Below, piece after piece: positions 49,615 to 63,812 of a DNA stretch of 64,000 nucleotides (position 1 is its first letter; each line of letters starts with the position of its first letter). Source of the DNA: Albula goreensis (lineage: Eukaryota; Chordata; Actinopteri; Albuliformes; Albulidae); assembly GCA_022829145.1 (NCBI GenBank), contig CM040741.1, forward strand, positions 43,508,534 to 43,572,533. Reading direction: 5' to 3'. The translations under genes were made by a program, and so were the position numbers. The notes beneath the pieces are model-generated. The model was not told the DNA's origin. It searched no databases and worked only from the letters and a program-made list of their open reading frames with translations.

Positions 49615-51114
49615 CACTGCCGGCCTCTCTGAAGTTGTTTTTGTTTTGCTCATGCCATAAATGAATGTGTGTTGCATTATTTTTCTTTTTCACGTATAAA
49701 GACCTTGAAATGCATTAGCTTTCTAAAATGTGTTTAAAAGACTGACACTTTAGCATTGTGAAAACACCCAATTTGCTTTTTAACCTTCAGTCACACTGCG
49801 ATCCCAGTGGAATAGCCCAGTAATGTCAAAGGCAGGCTATATGCATGAAGTGGATACTATTCAACAAAGGGTCGGAAATGGGCATTTAAACTTGGGAAAC
49901 ATGGGAGTTCATGAGCAAAGCAGCAACATTAGTACGTCATTATCATTAGTAACTCATTATCAATGCGCCTCAACAGACGTCTAGTGGATGACACTGAGGT
50001 TTATAGTATATTACAGACTATCATATAACTTTCAAATATGAATTTAACATCATTTAGGAAATCAAGTGAAAATAAGAAAATTGAATGATTTCAATTTTCT
50101 TAATCAAATCAACACTAATTCTTAATAGTCTTTCCCTTGTTGATATTATGAAGGATCATTTATTCTCTCATTAATGTAAGAGGAAATATACTCTGTAATC
50201 AAAATCAGCCTGTTATGTTCAACTTTATTTACCTGCATACCCATACTGCTGTGCTCCAGGTAGTAACAGATGGATGCGAAACTGAATCATAATTGGTGAT
50301 GATGACCATTATAGCAAATTTCATGTTGATTCATAGTTTAAATGCAGACAAAATACTGAAGAGATAAAGGGTAAACAAACAGTAACAAAGAGAGTATCTG
50401 CAAGTGCATTCCAGAAAAATGTGCTTACGCCTACTTGATTTTAATTTAAGATATGCCCTTAATCTAGAGATGATTGTCACTGCATTTGACCTCTAGCTTG
50501 ATGCTGATGGAGCGGGGCAGTTACAGGAGTATACAACATGCTGATATGGATAACACAGCATATTCAAATCCCAATGTCAGTCTTAATTTTACTGGTGTCC
50601 AAGAGCTTGTGTCTTCCCCATTGTATTTTTTAAGTTGTTTCTTAAATGAGGATATGAATTGATGCTTATATTTTGCAATCTGGCCTTCATGCATGAAATC
50701 ATAACACTTTTAAAGTTTTAAAACAAATATTGTAGTATTGCAATGTAATATTTTTTATTTAATTTGTAAAAAGCTATGTTTACTTAGCCTAGTCAAACGT
50801 AAGTGAAATTCTGTGGTCAGAATGTTCATAGTTTATTTGTATATTTATGTATGTGTTTTGAGTGACATCGGATAAAAGCTGTACGTTCAGAACCTTCTGT
50901 TTTAACCTTGCAAACAAGACATGTAGTTTAGCCCTTCTTTCTTGAATCAGCTATGACGTGCTAGCAAACATAATGCAGCTACAATTAGTATTTTTTATTC
51001 ATCATGCTCACCAATAAAACAAATCCTTATCCAGAAAGACAGCCAATACTCTGTTACATTGTTGGGGACTCTAATCTGTAGGAGAAACGATCTTTTTGAT
51101 TAGACTGATACCTA

Positions 51115-51215
51115 AGACCAGGTGTCCTGTGGTCACTTAAGGTCCCATTGCATGGTAGAATGCTACCTCTGGGGTCGAGATCAAATTCCTAAAATTCAAC
51201 CTGAACACCTAGCTA
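51115..51215 (+). repeat. Possible diverged LINE 3'-end fragment
   Basis: AGACCAGGTGTCCTGTGGTCACTTAAGGTCCC, then GGGGTCGAGATCAAATTCC resemble, with many changes, a phrase common in fish LINE 3' regions (a GAGGTCCTGAC...GTGGTCA...AAATCCC block followed by a CCTGGCCAAATTCC block). Recognition is from memory and weak. Confidence 0.3.
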
Positions 51216-52375
51216 AGCAATTTACAGCATATTGCCTACATAGTCTTTGAATTCCTTACCATTGCAATGTCGTCACAGTATCTAATGCGTAGATAGTTTG
51301 CCTTTGTGGCCAAGAATGGTACCTTCTGCCACTGCTATTTTTGATTTTATTTAAGATTTAGCTTGTGCGTAATCCCCAATGTTATGCCATTTTATTTTAT
51401 GCAAATGCTACAGACACAGGTCCAGCATCTACTGCAATGTCAGCAAATATGCATGATAGTCCTACAACCATCTTTTACCCAAGGTCATCCCCAACAATTT
51501 CTGTGAGAATCTGTGGTCTGACGCATTTTTCCATGCACAATCAGATTAATAAAACACCTTTGGCGCATTAAAGCATTGGGGTACCTTCTGCTCGTCATGC
51601 TGTGGAGTCACTGGCACTCCTTTCGGCAGAACTGTCATTTGTGACATTTCTTTGCGGCTCTACAAATTATCAACATATCTGGCAGGATGCCAGCCCTCTA
51701 TTTGAAGATTTCCTTCGACAACTTGAAATTTAATTCCCCAGTTTCAAGTCCTTACTTACCCAACATCCTTTTCTTTTGAGAGCCATTAATGGAATGCAAA
51801 ACTAGTACTCCCATTCTAAATGGGTGATTTCCAAGTACACTGCACTTGTGGACTTTTTTGCAAACCATTAATTCTAATCAGGTCTCTGTAGATTTTACAG
51901 AAAATATGTAATAATCCCCCTCTGTTGTTTTTCCACATTCCTTATTACATTGAAATAACTGGCTGTGTGTGAATCCAAGTCGCACCATGATTAATTTTTT
52001 ATTGTTTCAAGAAGTATATGACCTACATAGTTAAAGAAGTGTCTGGGAGGTGTGACTCTCAGATATTCGATCCAGACCAAATCAGGGGAGCTCAGTTACC
52101 AAAGCCCCAACGATCAGCGAATGGAATACAATTGATGAGGCCACACTAGGTCATGAGGTTGTGAGGTAATGGACAGTCCTACTTTAGGTGCTATTAGACA
52201 GCTGCAGGAACTCTGCCATTTGTTGAAAATGTTTGCCAAAATTTACGCTGCCGATGATGTCCCATGCATTGTCTTCTATCCAGTCTTAACTGCAGTTTAA
52301 TTTATTACATTCATCTTGACATAGTTTTTTATGCTCTCAAAGACTAGGAAACCTTCATCCTGCACACATACAAAG

Positions 52376-52457
52376 AAATGAATGAATGAATGAATGAATG
52401 AATGAATGAATGAATGAATCAGTCAGTCAGTCAATTAATCAATCAATCAATCAATCA

Positions 52458-52492
<35 letters not shown>
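52376..52492. repeat. Compound tetranucleotide satellite
   Basis: A (GAAT)n block (to about 52418) passes through three CAGT units into a (CAAT)n block that runs to 52492 with single interruptions at about 52436 and 52460. The motif changes by one base at a time (GAAT, CAGT, CAAT), suggesting slippage after point mutation. Confidence 0.95.
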
Positions 52493-55400
52493 GTGTCAAT
52501 TTGCCAAGCATGATGTTGCAGCACTTTACCTCCCCACTTACTGAAATACTGTAACATAAATATTCTAAGCAGTTGTGCTTAGTTTCGTTGCAATTAGTAT
52601 TTTAGTCAGTTTTAATTGAGCAGAGGACTGCTTTTACAGCATAAATATTTAATTGAATAATGAGAATTAAATGAGGATTATTTTCATTACTGCCTGTATG
52701 CACCATACGCTCATCAGTGTCTGGACTTGTGCTGGAGGAATATGACACCACAAGAAGGACAACCAACTCACGCATAGTCAACGGAAGGTGAAAATGCTGC
52801 CTCAAGCATCATTCCTGAACATCCCATAAATGCACCAGTGGGTTCAGGTCAAGTGACAGAAGATGCCATGAAGTATGGATGATGTCAGAGTCATGTCCTG
52901 CAAACAATTGGGTGACTAGTCAGGCATTGTCATTTTGAAGGACACCCCTGTCTATAGGAAAGGAAATACTTTAACATGACCTAATTGGTTATTTTACTAC
53001 AACACTATAGCATGTATCTACTTTCTTTAACGTAACTGTAATGTCACCGTGTCTGTAATTACAGTTTAGTAACATGCTTGTGGCATAAAACAGCTGGCCT
53101 CTGACCAGACAGTGTTTGTTTGACATCCCAGGTATGACATTGCTGTTGCCATGACCAAAATACTGGACATGCATACTGAATATGTATGCATTGCCATTGG
53201 ATGATATCTAAATGTACACTGAAGTATGTGTGTAAACCAGGACTTCATAATCTGCTGACTGATATTTTAATAACAGATATTTTTAAAAAATGATTCATAT
53301 TTACAATCATTTGTATTCACACCAATTCATAGTCTGAAAGTCTAAAAGGTTGCACTAGCAGGTCCAATTGTGCTAAGAGACATTTGCATTATTAATTTTA
53401 CAGTTTCTCACATGTGTTTAGCTGATTCAGACTAGAGATACTTTGAGCATTTAACCAGAGCTCATGGTAGCTCCTCAGTATGTATTATCAATTAATGAAA
53501 GCATTATTCAGAATGATAAACTAACCTTTTAACCCACAACAACCAGCAGGCAGGAAGATAGAGGTGACTACTTTATGGAGGAGTCTAAATGAATCATGTC
53601 TTTCATCTCAACAAGCTATTGCATAAAGGTGGATCAACAGTGAAACCTTTACATTTCATGGGCAGTAATTAAAAGAAGGCCTTGATATGAAAAATCCTCA
53701 CTGATCCTTGATTACACAGAGGCCAAAGCAAAAAATGTTGCTAATGATGTTGAAATCTTCAATAATTTAGTATTTTTTAGTCATCGTGAACATCTGGTGA
53801 GCCCATCTGCTTTAGTGCTGTCCGCTGTCGGCTTGGGGATGATAAGGCAAAAGTAAAAATAATTAAGGGTTGTAGGGGGTCACTCATTAAAATCCACATG
53901 TTACAGGAGGTTTATTGTGTGCCTACCTTAAACACATGTAAGGTGAGACAAGATCCACTTTTATGCTGCAGGCTGTAGCAAGTTCCTGTGTCTAAAGTTT
54001 TATGATACATGTCCTGGTATTTAATTTCACCTGCTTGGTGAGACACGGGGAGAAAGATTTCTTGGAGACTCCAGTTCATTAGTCTGTATCGAAGGAACCT
54101 GACAGCAGGGAGGAGTGGTCAGAACAGGAAGGGGGGGGTGGGGGCGGTTGGGCAGATCTGGATGGTGGGGGGTGAGTCCCTGGTGAGCTGACAGACAGTA
54201 ACAGAGTGGTTCCACCGTCAACGCCCCAGGTCAGGCCAGGCTCCTTGTACTACCAACCATGAAATGGACCCCCCAGGACGGGCCACCTGAACTGCTTGCC
54301 GCAAGATCCGGCCGCCACGTGTCTACACAGCACTTAAACTCACCTGTCCCAAATAGACACAGAACCTGTGGTCACATGAATTACCACCCTGACGGTAATG
54401 CACACTCCCGAATCAGGTTAATTACCGACTGCATCACTCTCCACCTGAAACTCTAGGTTTGTTTCAGCCTTGTACCCAAATGTCTCCGGTGCTCAGTCAG
54501 CAGAACCGCAGAACTGAAGATGTGACAGAGGATTTTTGCCAGATAACTAACGTCGGTATCCAGAGAATAAGGCAGAAGATGTGGTGCAGGTATTTCTGAA
54601 GTAAACAACAGTCTGAGATAAGTGCCTGCTGCATTGCAGAGGCAGAGGGAGAGGCTGGCTTTGTGGAGTGAAATGTCAGCGCAGGACAGAGCTCTCTACC
54701 CTATCCTGCACACAGTCACTCTATATCTCTGAGCACAGCAGCACAAACAGCCCATAAGTCTTTGATTCTATTCAGTCACGTAAGCGCACATCCGTACATA
54801 ATTGGTTAAGGATTACTTCAGTGCACTTTCATGTTTTTTACATAAAACCGAGTAAAATTTACATATTTAACAGCTGAATGATATCTGTTTAATACTATGC
54901 ATTTTCTTGTGTATGTGTGCATGTGTTTCTGATCCTTAAACAATGGGAATCAAACACAATGTTATCTAAAGGGAATACACTGGGCCTCCTGGTGGCCCAT
55001 GCAGAATGCATTCACTTGGCATTCACATGTTAGGCCTGCCATTGGAGGTCAGAGTCCTAGCCTTTCCATTATTGGCTGTGGCTGGAGGTCTGCAACAAGT
55101 GCCTCAGCCTAGCCAGGGTAAGATAAGGGTTAAGCCGGTTAAGGTCATTAGTGTCATTGCTCTGGCCACCCCAAGTCAGGCACCTGACAAGGCACCGATA
55201 GATGCATAAACAGAATATATGCAGACCTCCTCCTTCAATGACATGAGCAGCATGTGATTGGTGATTCATCTGCGGTGTGGAAAGAAACAAGCGCTCACCA
55301 AAATGGAGGAGTTACATGTCATGGCTGCCTCCTCATGAGCCAGCCAGGTCAGGTTGCTACATGAGGTTTAACAGTTTGGTCATGTCTGGGTGGGAGCCAG

Positions 55401-58204
55401 CCATTTGAGTCAATTGCAATGTTATTATGCAAATCCCCATACATTCCAATGCCTGTATGAGTTCATTAAAAGTACTGCTGCAGCATAGGCTATTTAAATT
55501 TAAACAGAAACAAACAGAAATAAATACATTCATTTATGTGCTTTATTTTTATAGTGAGTCAGAATACATTTCCTTCAGAATGTATTATTTTTATATTAAA
55601 TCTGCATTTTTTTGTTAGTGATGTACAAGAAGTGAACACTATTCAGTTGGAAATAGTAAAGAAATTTAGATGAATGAATTACAATTCAATGACATAAAAG
55701 TCATACTTGAATAAGTATTCAATCTGGTTTAACAACCACTGGGATTCAATCACCACTTTTCAAAACAAAATTGTTTTAGCTCTTGCTTTCTTGCATGAAA
55801 AATGTGTTGTGTTTGAGGAAGTACTCAAACACCCTTCAATGATTTTATAAGTTCTAGAACAGAGAAATAAACGTGTTGTACATATTTACACCATGTGATC
55901 AATATTATGTTGGTTTAAAATAGAAATTAATACCTGAATTTTAAATAGTTTGATATGATCTCATTTCAGGTAGGAACTTTGATGGCATCAGGTAACTGTA
56001 TGTCCCAACAGCAAAGGACACATTTGATTTTAAACCCTTTGCTAAGCCCCACAGTCAGGATCAATCTTTCGTACTTACAAGTTTGCTAAATTAAGGCCTA
56101 ATGTATCGTTCTTGTTTTACAACGTAATAAGCAAGCATGGCAGTCCAGCAGGTTAATGATGACACACACCACTGTGGAAAGTGCTTGCAGGGCACGTAAC
56201 ACTAAACCCTAATCCCCCAAAATCCTTTAAAATCCTCCAGACCTTCCGTTAACTACTCACATAATGTCCTGCTCAAGGTTTTACTCAGTTACTTCTCTCA
56301 ATCTTCCACTGATGTAATCATGGCATATCTCACAATTGCTCTCTGTCTCTCATGCAACCTGCACGGTACTTTCCAGAAATATTATGTTGTGTCCCCCCCC
56401 TTCAAATGCTCATGTGGACCCTTCTTTTGGAACAATGAGATGACATTTAAAAAGAAATGGTGTTTGTTTATAGAATAAAAGAGGGCGACTCTTGACTTGA
56501 GAAGGAGTAAGAAAACTCTCTTGCAAAATTTTTATACAGGTGATACGCAAATTGAATTTCTGAATATGCCATGCAATTGAAATCAAACTATAATCATATA
56601 AACAGTGACCTCCAAATTAATCAATAAACTGGTCAACCCTTATTCATTTAATCCAAAAATGAATGCCCTCACAGGACCTCATACAGATACAATGCTGATT
56701 TCAGAAATAAATAATTCTATGACATATAATCTATATCACTTGACTGACTTGAGTTGACTTGATCAGGTTTAAATATCAGTTTCCAAACCATCTGTATCCC
56801 TAAATTCTAGTTATGTGAAAAGAATATGGAAAAAAGGCCCCAAAAAGATAAATAATCTAATATCATACATATCATATTCCATATTTCAGTGAAAAGATAA
56901 ACCATTTATTACCCTCGACCTATATACAAATTCTTACATAACGCTGTCGTCACGACCTCGGAGGCAATATTTCAGTGGGGCTTATGATGTATCTGCTGGT
57001 ACCTTGGTAACTACACTATTAATCACACTGTTCCCATGCAGTGTGCGTAATTTGAATTCTGCACATTCAACAAAAAGTACTTCCTTCCTTTTTTCCATGA
57101 TGTCCTAATTCCTTTCAAGAATGTTTCCTTACTTGCAGTCAATGCTTGGGGAAATTCTCTGTTTCATTTATTCAACAATTACATGATTTGCTGTCTACTT
57201 GCTGACATTTCTCACAAAATAATTGTTATGGAAGGACTGGAACTTTACAGCAAATTGTTCAGTGTGTCAAGTTTCAACACTGAGGTTGACTGCATTAACA
57301 ATCTTACTGTTTTATGAAAAATATTTACCAAAAAAAGATTTATATGAATAGAATTACATACGTCTGTTCTCAATATAATTAGCTGAGCTACCAAACATGT
57401 CAAACTAATAAGCTATGTTTCACCCACCATGAATGATATAGACTCAATAGAATAAGCAGAATATGTTTATATCATATGGACCCTACATGTCTGTGCAATA
57501 ACAAGCTTGTAAGAATGAAACAAAATCTTTTATAAATAGTTTTGGTAATTATTCTGTGGAGGAACAATGTAAATGAAAAAAATGTACAAGTACCTAATTT
57601 ACTGAAGCACATATGCTTAATGTCTTGCTTGGGCAAAATCATTAAGACAGCATATGATTGGTTGAGCCCTTTTCCTGCTAAAATCACAAATCATGTCACT
57701 GAAATAGCATTGATGAACCTGGCTTACTGAATACTGAACTTTCTTACATACTTTTGTCACAGCAGGCCAAAAAGACTTAGATTAGACTTGTATCAATGTG
57801 AATATAATGCATATTGTTTGGAGGTTTTTCAGGAGTGAATGAGCCACATTTGCTGTAAAAACATAAACTGAACAAAGATGACTGTATAGATAAGAGAAAC
57901 TTAATAAAAACATATTTCCCTTTCATAAATCAATCTGGTCATCATTACCATCAATTATAAGACTAATAAATAAATCTAGAATATAGCATCTAATATGATA
58001 TGGGTAGATTCAACATGTCATATACTTATACATATACACATATCTCACTCAGGCCAATAATACTTTGATCCATCATATGAGGTCTTTACATGATTACAAT
58101 TACCAAATAATAACAGAAAGTGATGTTACCATCTGACTCCTAGTCTCCACCTTTCCCTCCTCCTTAACCTAAAGAATAATTGTAGAATGTCCTTAGTCTT
58201 CATG

Positions 58205-58420
58205 TGTCGGTCACTCATCTGCCTGCATTTATCACTCCTCACTGAGGTATCACTCCTCATTCCTAATGCATTTGTCCTCAATCCTCATTAATCACTCCTT
58301 AGCCCTTATTTATCATTCCTCTGTTATCACTCCTCAGTCTGAATGTATTATTCATCGGCCTTCATGCATTCTTCATTAGCCCTTAGTCCTCATTCAGCCA
58401 TTCTTCCTCAGTCTGCAGGA
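58205..58420. repeat. Degenerate minisatellite
   Basis: The phrase ATCACTCCTC recurs at 58231, 58249 and 58326, with variants at 58291 (ATCACTCCTT) and 58310 (ATCATTCCTC). CCTCATT, CAGTCTG and GCATT phrases alternate between them. The period varies from about 18 to 60 bases, so it is an eroded array and not a clean satellite. Confidence 0.65.
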
Positions 58421-58527
58421 AGATTTTTGATTTTACTGTCAATATTAAATATGTGAATCAAAAGTGATTTGAAATAATGTGACTGATTTGTCATTTACGA
58501 ATTCTATACACAACCTTTGTCAGAAAA

Positions 58528-58603
58528 GAAAAAAAGGAAAAAAAAAAAACAAAAAAAGGCTTGTGGAGGCAAGCCTTTGTTTTTTTTTTTTTTTCCTTTT
58601 TTC
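58528..58603. repeat. Long A/T-run hairpin
   Basis: GGCTTG and CAAGCC flank a six-base loop (TGGAGG). Outwards, the left arm has 7 A, C, 12 A, GG, 7 A, G and the right arm has 3 T, G, 15 T, CC, 6 T, C. The order of runs is exactly complementary and only their lengths differ, giving a stem of about 33 bp once the run-length differences are allowed. It would extrude as a cruciform or form an RNA hairpin. Confidence 0.85.
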
Positions 58604-61600
58604 ACTGTCTCTGGAGGGAACACCTGGAAATTAGTGCAAAAATCAAACCATTTTATTCCATAGTTTTTTATATATATTTCTGATATTTAATGTGAAAAAT
58701 CCCAATTATGTCACAGTTTCAAACAATGATGTTGAGACATGAGTCTAATTTTCGGACCTTCACTTGAAATAATGCAATTCAAATCATTTTGGAATATCTG
58801 CTTCAAAAGACTGATGTTCTGTCTTCCCTTATCTGACCTTTGAAAAATCCAATTTCACAAGGTCATTCAGACTTACAACAAAAACTATAGGGTGATAACT
58901 ATTTGGATACACTTTTTGTTGTCATTTGGCCAATTGTAAAAGACAATTTACAACTTTCATTTTCATTAATTGTAATACGGGATCTATTTTACATTTAGGA
59001 AGCTTGATTTATACCCACATTTCTCAAAGAATTATTGCAAGTATGAACAAAAAATTTTAAAATAAATGTGACATGTTAAAAAGTAACATTTAGAACACTT
59101 TTTAGAATGTTAAACAATATGTAACAATACGTTCGTGGTTGCACTGTGGCAGTGAGAAGTGCTAAAAGGGGGAAGAAAGGTTAGGCAGTGGGACACTGAT
59201 GAGTGGCACATGCCCCCCCACATCTCCTGATACTCCCAAAATGTCCCCCTGGCAGAAAGAAAGAGTGCACTGGTTACTATTTTCACATTTAAGTAATTGC
59301 TTATCATGTAATTCTCAATCAACATGGTAACCCATGCATTCTACTGAATGCTTGTTGTTGTTTCACATAGTTCAGGAATGAGATATTCCCAGATATATCC
59401 CAAATATATCCTCCAGATATATTTCCACGGCAAAAAATGTGCCAGTCTTCTGACTGAATAATCTCTGTAACCCAATTACCTTAATATGTTTAATGGATTC
59501 CAGGTTGTTATTTGATGAAATATAGTGTCATCTACACCTGTTATTACACCAGATTCGTTTAAGTGGGTCTAAACAATGGATGGATGCTCGTCCTTGCATT
59601 TCAAATTAAAATATCACTGATGCTTTTCGAACGTTATCCATAGATTTCATGTCTGCTTTGAGCTAGGATTTAGCATCCATACCTGTGAGCTTTCAGGAAT
59701 TTTGAGTTTGAGCTCCTTTCTTATTTTTTCAATAATTGTTGCTGTCATATTGTCAAACAGTACATAGGATAAGCACCCTGAAAGTCAAAGTCAGAATGTG
59801 CTTAGAGGGTATTTGAATGCAAATAGAAGGACATATAACAGACCAGAAAAGCGCTTATGTCATGTGTCAGAATATACCCCTTGGTGTTCTATGTTTTAAT
59901 TTGGGTTTACCACTGTTGGGTATTGCTGAAAACAACTCTAGATTAACATTGATTTTTGAATTGATTTGTGACTGCCAAGTTTCACTGACGTGCATTACTG
60001 AATAAACATTGTTTTGATTGATTAACCCTGAATATTACTGAGATCCTATGTAATGAACACTGATTTCTAAAATATTGATTTTAGTGTCTTATATATATTT
60101 CATACAAGATATCACAGAAATGCTTGAGTTTAGCTTGGTTATCCGTGTTCTAAGCACAAAGCAACATAATGCACTGAATTAAAATAAATAAATAAATGAG
60201 TATGTGAAATGTCTGATTTAAGAAGAGAAAGAACAGCTCCACAATAAGCATAACATAATGATCCACTTTGATACGTTATATCCATTTCAATAAAATATCT
60301 CTCATTTTTTAACACCATGTCACAGTGCATTGCTCATATCAGCTCCATATTATAATATAAATATAAAAAAATCTTATCAACAGCTTTCACCTTGAAATGG
60401 CTATGCATAACATTATAGCCTGGAACCAGTTTCTCTCTTATTGTCTTATAGGAAATATATTTCTTTGTGGTAGCAATGCACAGAATGAACAATGTTCATA
60501 GCTTCAAAATCCATTAATCCATTATACTGCTCAATTATTGTAAGGTCAAACAGCTGTATTATCTTGTGTAAGGAATGGAGAAGTAACTACATGAGAGGAG
60601 AGTAACTACATCCCATACTTTGACTACTAACTGAAGTCAGTATGTAGAAAATGCACTGAGGCAATGAACATGCTACTTATGTACATAAGTAACCAAGTAT
60701 AACACTGTACAATGTGTTTATGCAGCCATTTCCATCAGTTCAATCTTGTCATGTGACACAATCACTGTTGTTATAAGCAGCTCGGACACTGTATGACAGC
60801 TCCATCACAGGGCCTTGAGCTATGAAAAGACTTTGGGACTCTACCTTTTACACTATGAGGGGGCTGTTGTCATACAACACCTATATGAACATACTCTGGT
60901 AAATACACAAAATGCATGTTTCTTTGTTGCCGGATAAATATGGTAGGCTGAAGTGATCACATTTTATGGCCTTCAAGGTTAAAGGTGCAGACTTGTTTTC
61001 AGTAAAAATTCAGTGCGGGCTTGGTTTGCCCTTCAGACGAGAGCTCACTGGTCAGCATAAATTTGATATCCTCTTCATTCTCCGTTGGGCAGGGTGATGC
61101 AGGTAGGGTTGCAGGGAAGTGTCAGGTGCCCTGAATGCACCTGTAAACACAAACCCGTGGTGTGATAATGAGATGTGGCACATGGAAACCCAATCGTGTC
61201 TGCTGATGCCAAGGCCTGCCCTCACTTGCACCGTGCGCCACATGCTCCCCTGGGAAATCAGCGCGCACACCTGTGACCCCCGCATCCACGACATCTGCCC
61301 GCGGGGCCCGAGAGGAGGCAAAAATAACATTTGAGGGTTTCATTCATTTGCAGTGACAGCCAGCTCACGACAGTGTAGGTGCACATAATCTCAGTAATGG
61401 AAGTGGTCAAGGATTCTCCAGACTGGTCCTGAGCCCAGACTCCTGTCTCTGGGTCATTTGAAATGAAAGGCAGGCCAGGCACGTGTGAAAAAAAGCAAGA
61501 ATAATCGTGTTTGCCAAAATGAGCACACTGGCAACAGTTAGGTTGAAACACACTGTGATAATCACAAGAGCAGAGAGTTCCTTTTTTCTCCCTATGGTTT

Positions 61601-62845
61601 ACAGTAACACCCCCCCCACACACACACACATCATCTCCAAGCATCTTACTTTATTGCACAACAATAAACCATCACTGATGTGCAGACCTGAAAGCCCATA
61701 ACCTGAAAGAAGTACATCAAATATCAACCCAGCACTCTACACAGAAAACAGAACTAAAGCTACAGAATCCCTCACAGCCCCATACATTATCACCTCTCAG
61801 TTTTTACAATATTTCATGGGTGAATGACTGCAATCACAGGATGTGAATAGGCATGCAATCATGTGATTAGCTGTGGATAATTAACAGAGGCTGCAGTTCA
61901 TTAAATGAAATGCAGAATGAGTAAATTTGGAAAAGATACAACAAACATGAGGAGCAGTGGAAAGATGTAACAGGACACAAATATATACGTATTAGCAGTG
62001 TACAAATGGAAAACACAAAAGTGTTCCAGTAAAAAGGGCTCTGCAGAATCCACACTAATGTTAGGAAAAGATTTCTGGTATGGTCTGGGTCCATACGGAT
62101 GTGTTAGCCTTATAACCATGCATGCATATGGTCTTTGGCGTATGCCTACCTCCTTAGGCAGAATATTCACCTGCACAGTTTCCACTTCACCACTGGGTGC
62201 ATTCATACCCTCTGAGAATGGATAAAATACATTACTGTAAAATCACATTAACCATGTGTTAGAAGAAGCATTTATTTCCTTCAGAGAAGGATGCCATTCA
62301 GGATTACAATGCTCCTGCAACACAAATTAAATAGCTACCCAATGACTTGAGGAGCTTAGCCCTAACATTATCCATACCCCAGTTTGAGCATGGCTGAGCA
62401 TTTACGAGATATGCTTTACCGATGCCTGGGACATCATTTTCCACACCCAAAATCTAAGGGCACATCGATTGATTTTCTCATGAGGGTTGTACCACATTCC
62501 TCCTACAGAATTTAAATATTGATATTACAGACTGTACTGGGTACATGTTGTAGTCCAGCATCCCATAAATTGACATTATATTGGGTTTTCCATTTTTTTG
62601 CACCCTATCTTTATTTATAACTTTATTATTAGTGAATGAAGTCCCCATTACAGTTAGTCAGAACATTCATCTCCTCTGTCATTCAACCTTGCCTTGATAA
62701 TACTTTGATGATAATGTCTGTGGCTGGAGGCAAGTTGTCACTTATGGCAGTTGATCCAGGACTCAGATCTGCCTTCTAGGTGTACTGTGATATGATGGGT
62801 GGAAGTGATGTACAGGGTGGAAGGCCACACTGAAGTAAAACCAGA

Positions 62846-62926
62846 CTAATAAGAAGAGAACCAGATACATTGCAATCCATTTATTTGTTATCATTAGTGA
62901 ACTACAATGTATCTGGTTCTTATTAG
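62846..62926. repeat. Inverted repeat, 15-bp core with extended arms
   Basis: GAACCAGATACATTG (62858-62872) is exactly reverse-complemented at 62905-62919. Outside the core the arms continue as CTAATAA and TTATTAG with a five-base length difference. The spacer is 32 bases. It could be a small MITE remnant. Confidence 0.8.
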
Positions 62927-62953
62927 GCGTTTAATAAGTCCTAAAGAGCAACC

Positions 62954-62971
62954 AGCATCATTGATGATGCT
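62954..62971. repeat. 18-bp palindrome
   Basis: AGCATCAT and ATGATGCT are exact inverted repeats around TG, 28 bases downstream of the larger inverted repeat. Confidence 0.8.
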
Positions 62972-63785
62972 GTGGAATTTTATATAGAAAGATATATTTT
63001 GTTTGTGTATTGGTGTATATCAGATGATTGGATGTTCAAAGCCCTCCTAGACAATGTTGTAGAAAAATACAGCAGATAGTCCCTGGCTTACCCACAATGT
63101 GTCTACAAAAAGAAATACAATGTTACATATGCTCTGAATACAAATAAATTTATGTCAGAAAAGGGTTGGAGTTGGGATTAACTATTTATGTGGAAACATT
63201 AGAGGTGTTAGTGGCTCTGAAAGTTTTCTGTACTGAATGTGAGATTTAATCTGACAAATTATAAAGTTGTATCTAACAATGTTGTTTAGGCTGCATTATT
63301 AGCCTATTTTGAAACTATCTTTTATCCCTCAAAGTCAAAACAGAACAAAAATGTAGGCTATACTATCCTGCCATGATGTGCCTTCAGTAAACATGTTAAA
63401 CACATAGCATAATATGCCTCACCTATGTACAGATATCTAGGCTCTTCATGTAGGTCTCAATGAAAATTGCATTTTAGACAGTAAAATTTAAATAACAATT
63501 ATAAAAAATTCTTCTATGGGATGATGCTCTCAGTTCCACCTGCAAATTAAGTCTCTTTGTCCTACAATGCCCCTGCTTAGTATATATTTGGTTATCCAAA
63601 ATTACCAATTGAATATGACATTTCACTACTACTGTAGCCAGTTTGCAACATCCCATAGTCATTTCAAACATATTGCTGTTGTTTTTGTAATTTTCACTTA
63701 ACACTGAAATATTGCACAACAAATACATACTATATATATCATGGCTTACTGGCTGCATTGCACAAAACAATTTAATTCAGAGTTT

Positions 63786-63812
63786 CAGACTTGTATCGTA
63801 ATTACAAGTCTG
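63786..63812. repeat. 10-bp inverted repeat, 7-base loop
   Basis: CAGACTTGTA pairs exactly with TACAAGTCTG across TCGTAAT. Function unknown. Confidence 0.75.

Noticed and set aside
52790..52990. Phrase resembling a common fish DNA-transposon remnant (CATAAATGCACCAGTGGGTTC region)
   Set aside because: Only a vague memory match; no terminal repeats, duplication or coding motif could be shown.
61258..61644. 128-codon minus-strand frame
   Set aside because: It crosses a CA-rich simple repeat and shows no family motif. Overlapping frames on both strands here reflect a GC-rich patch.
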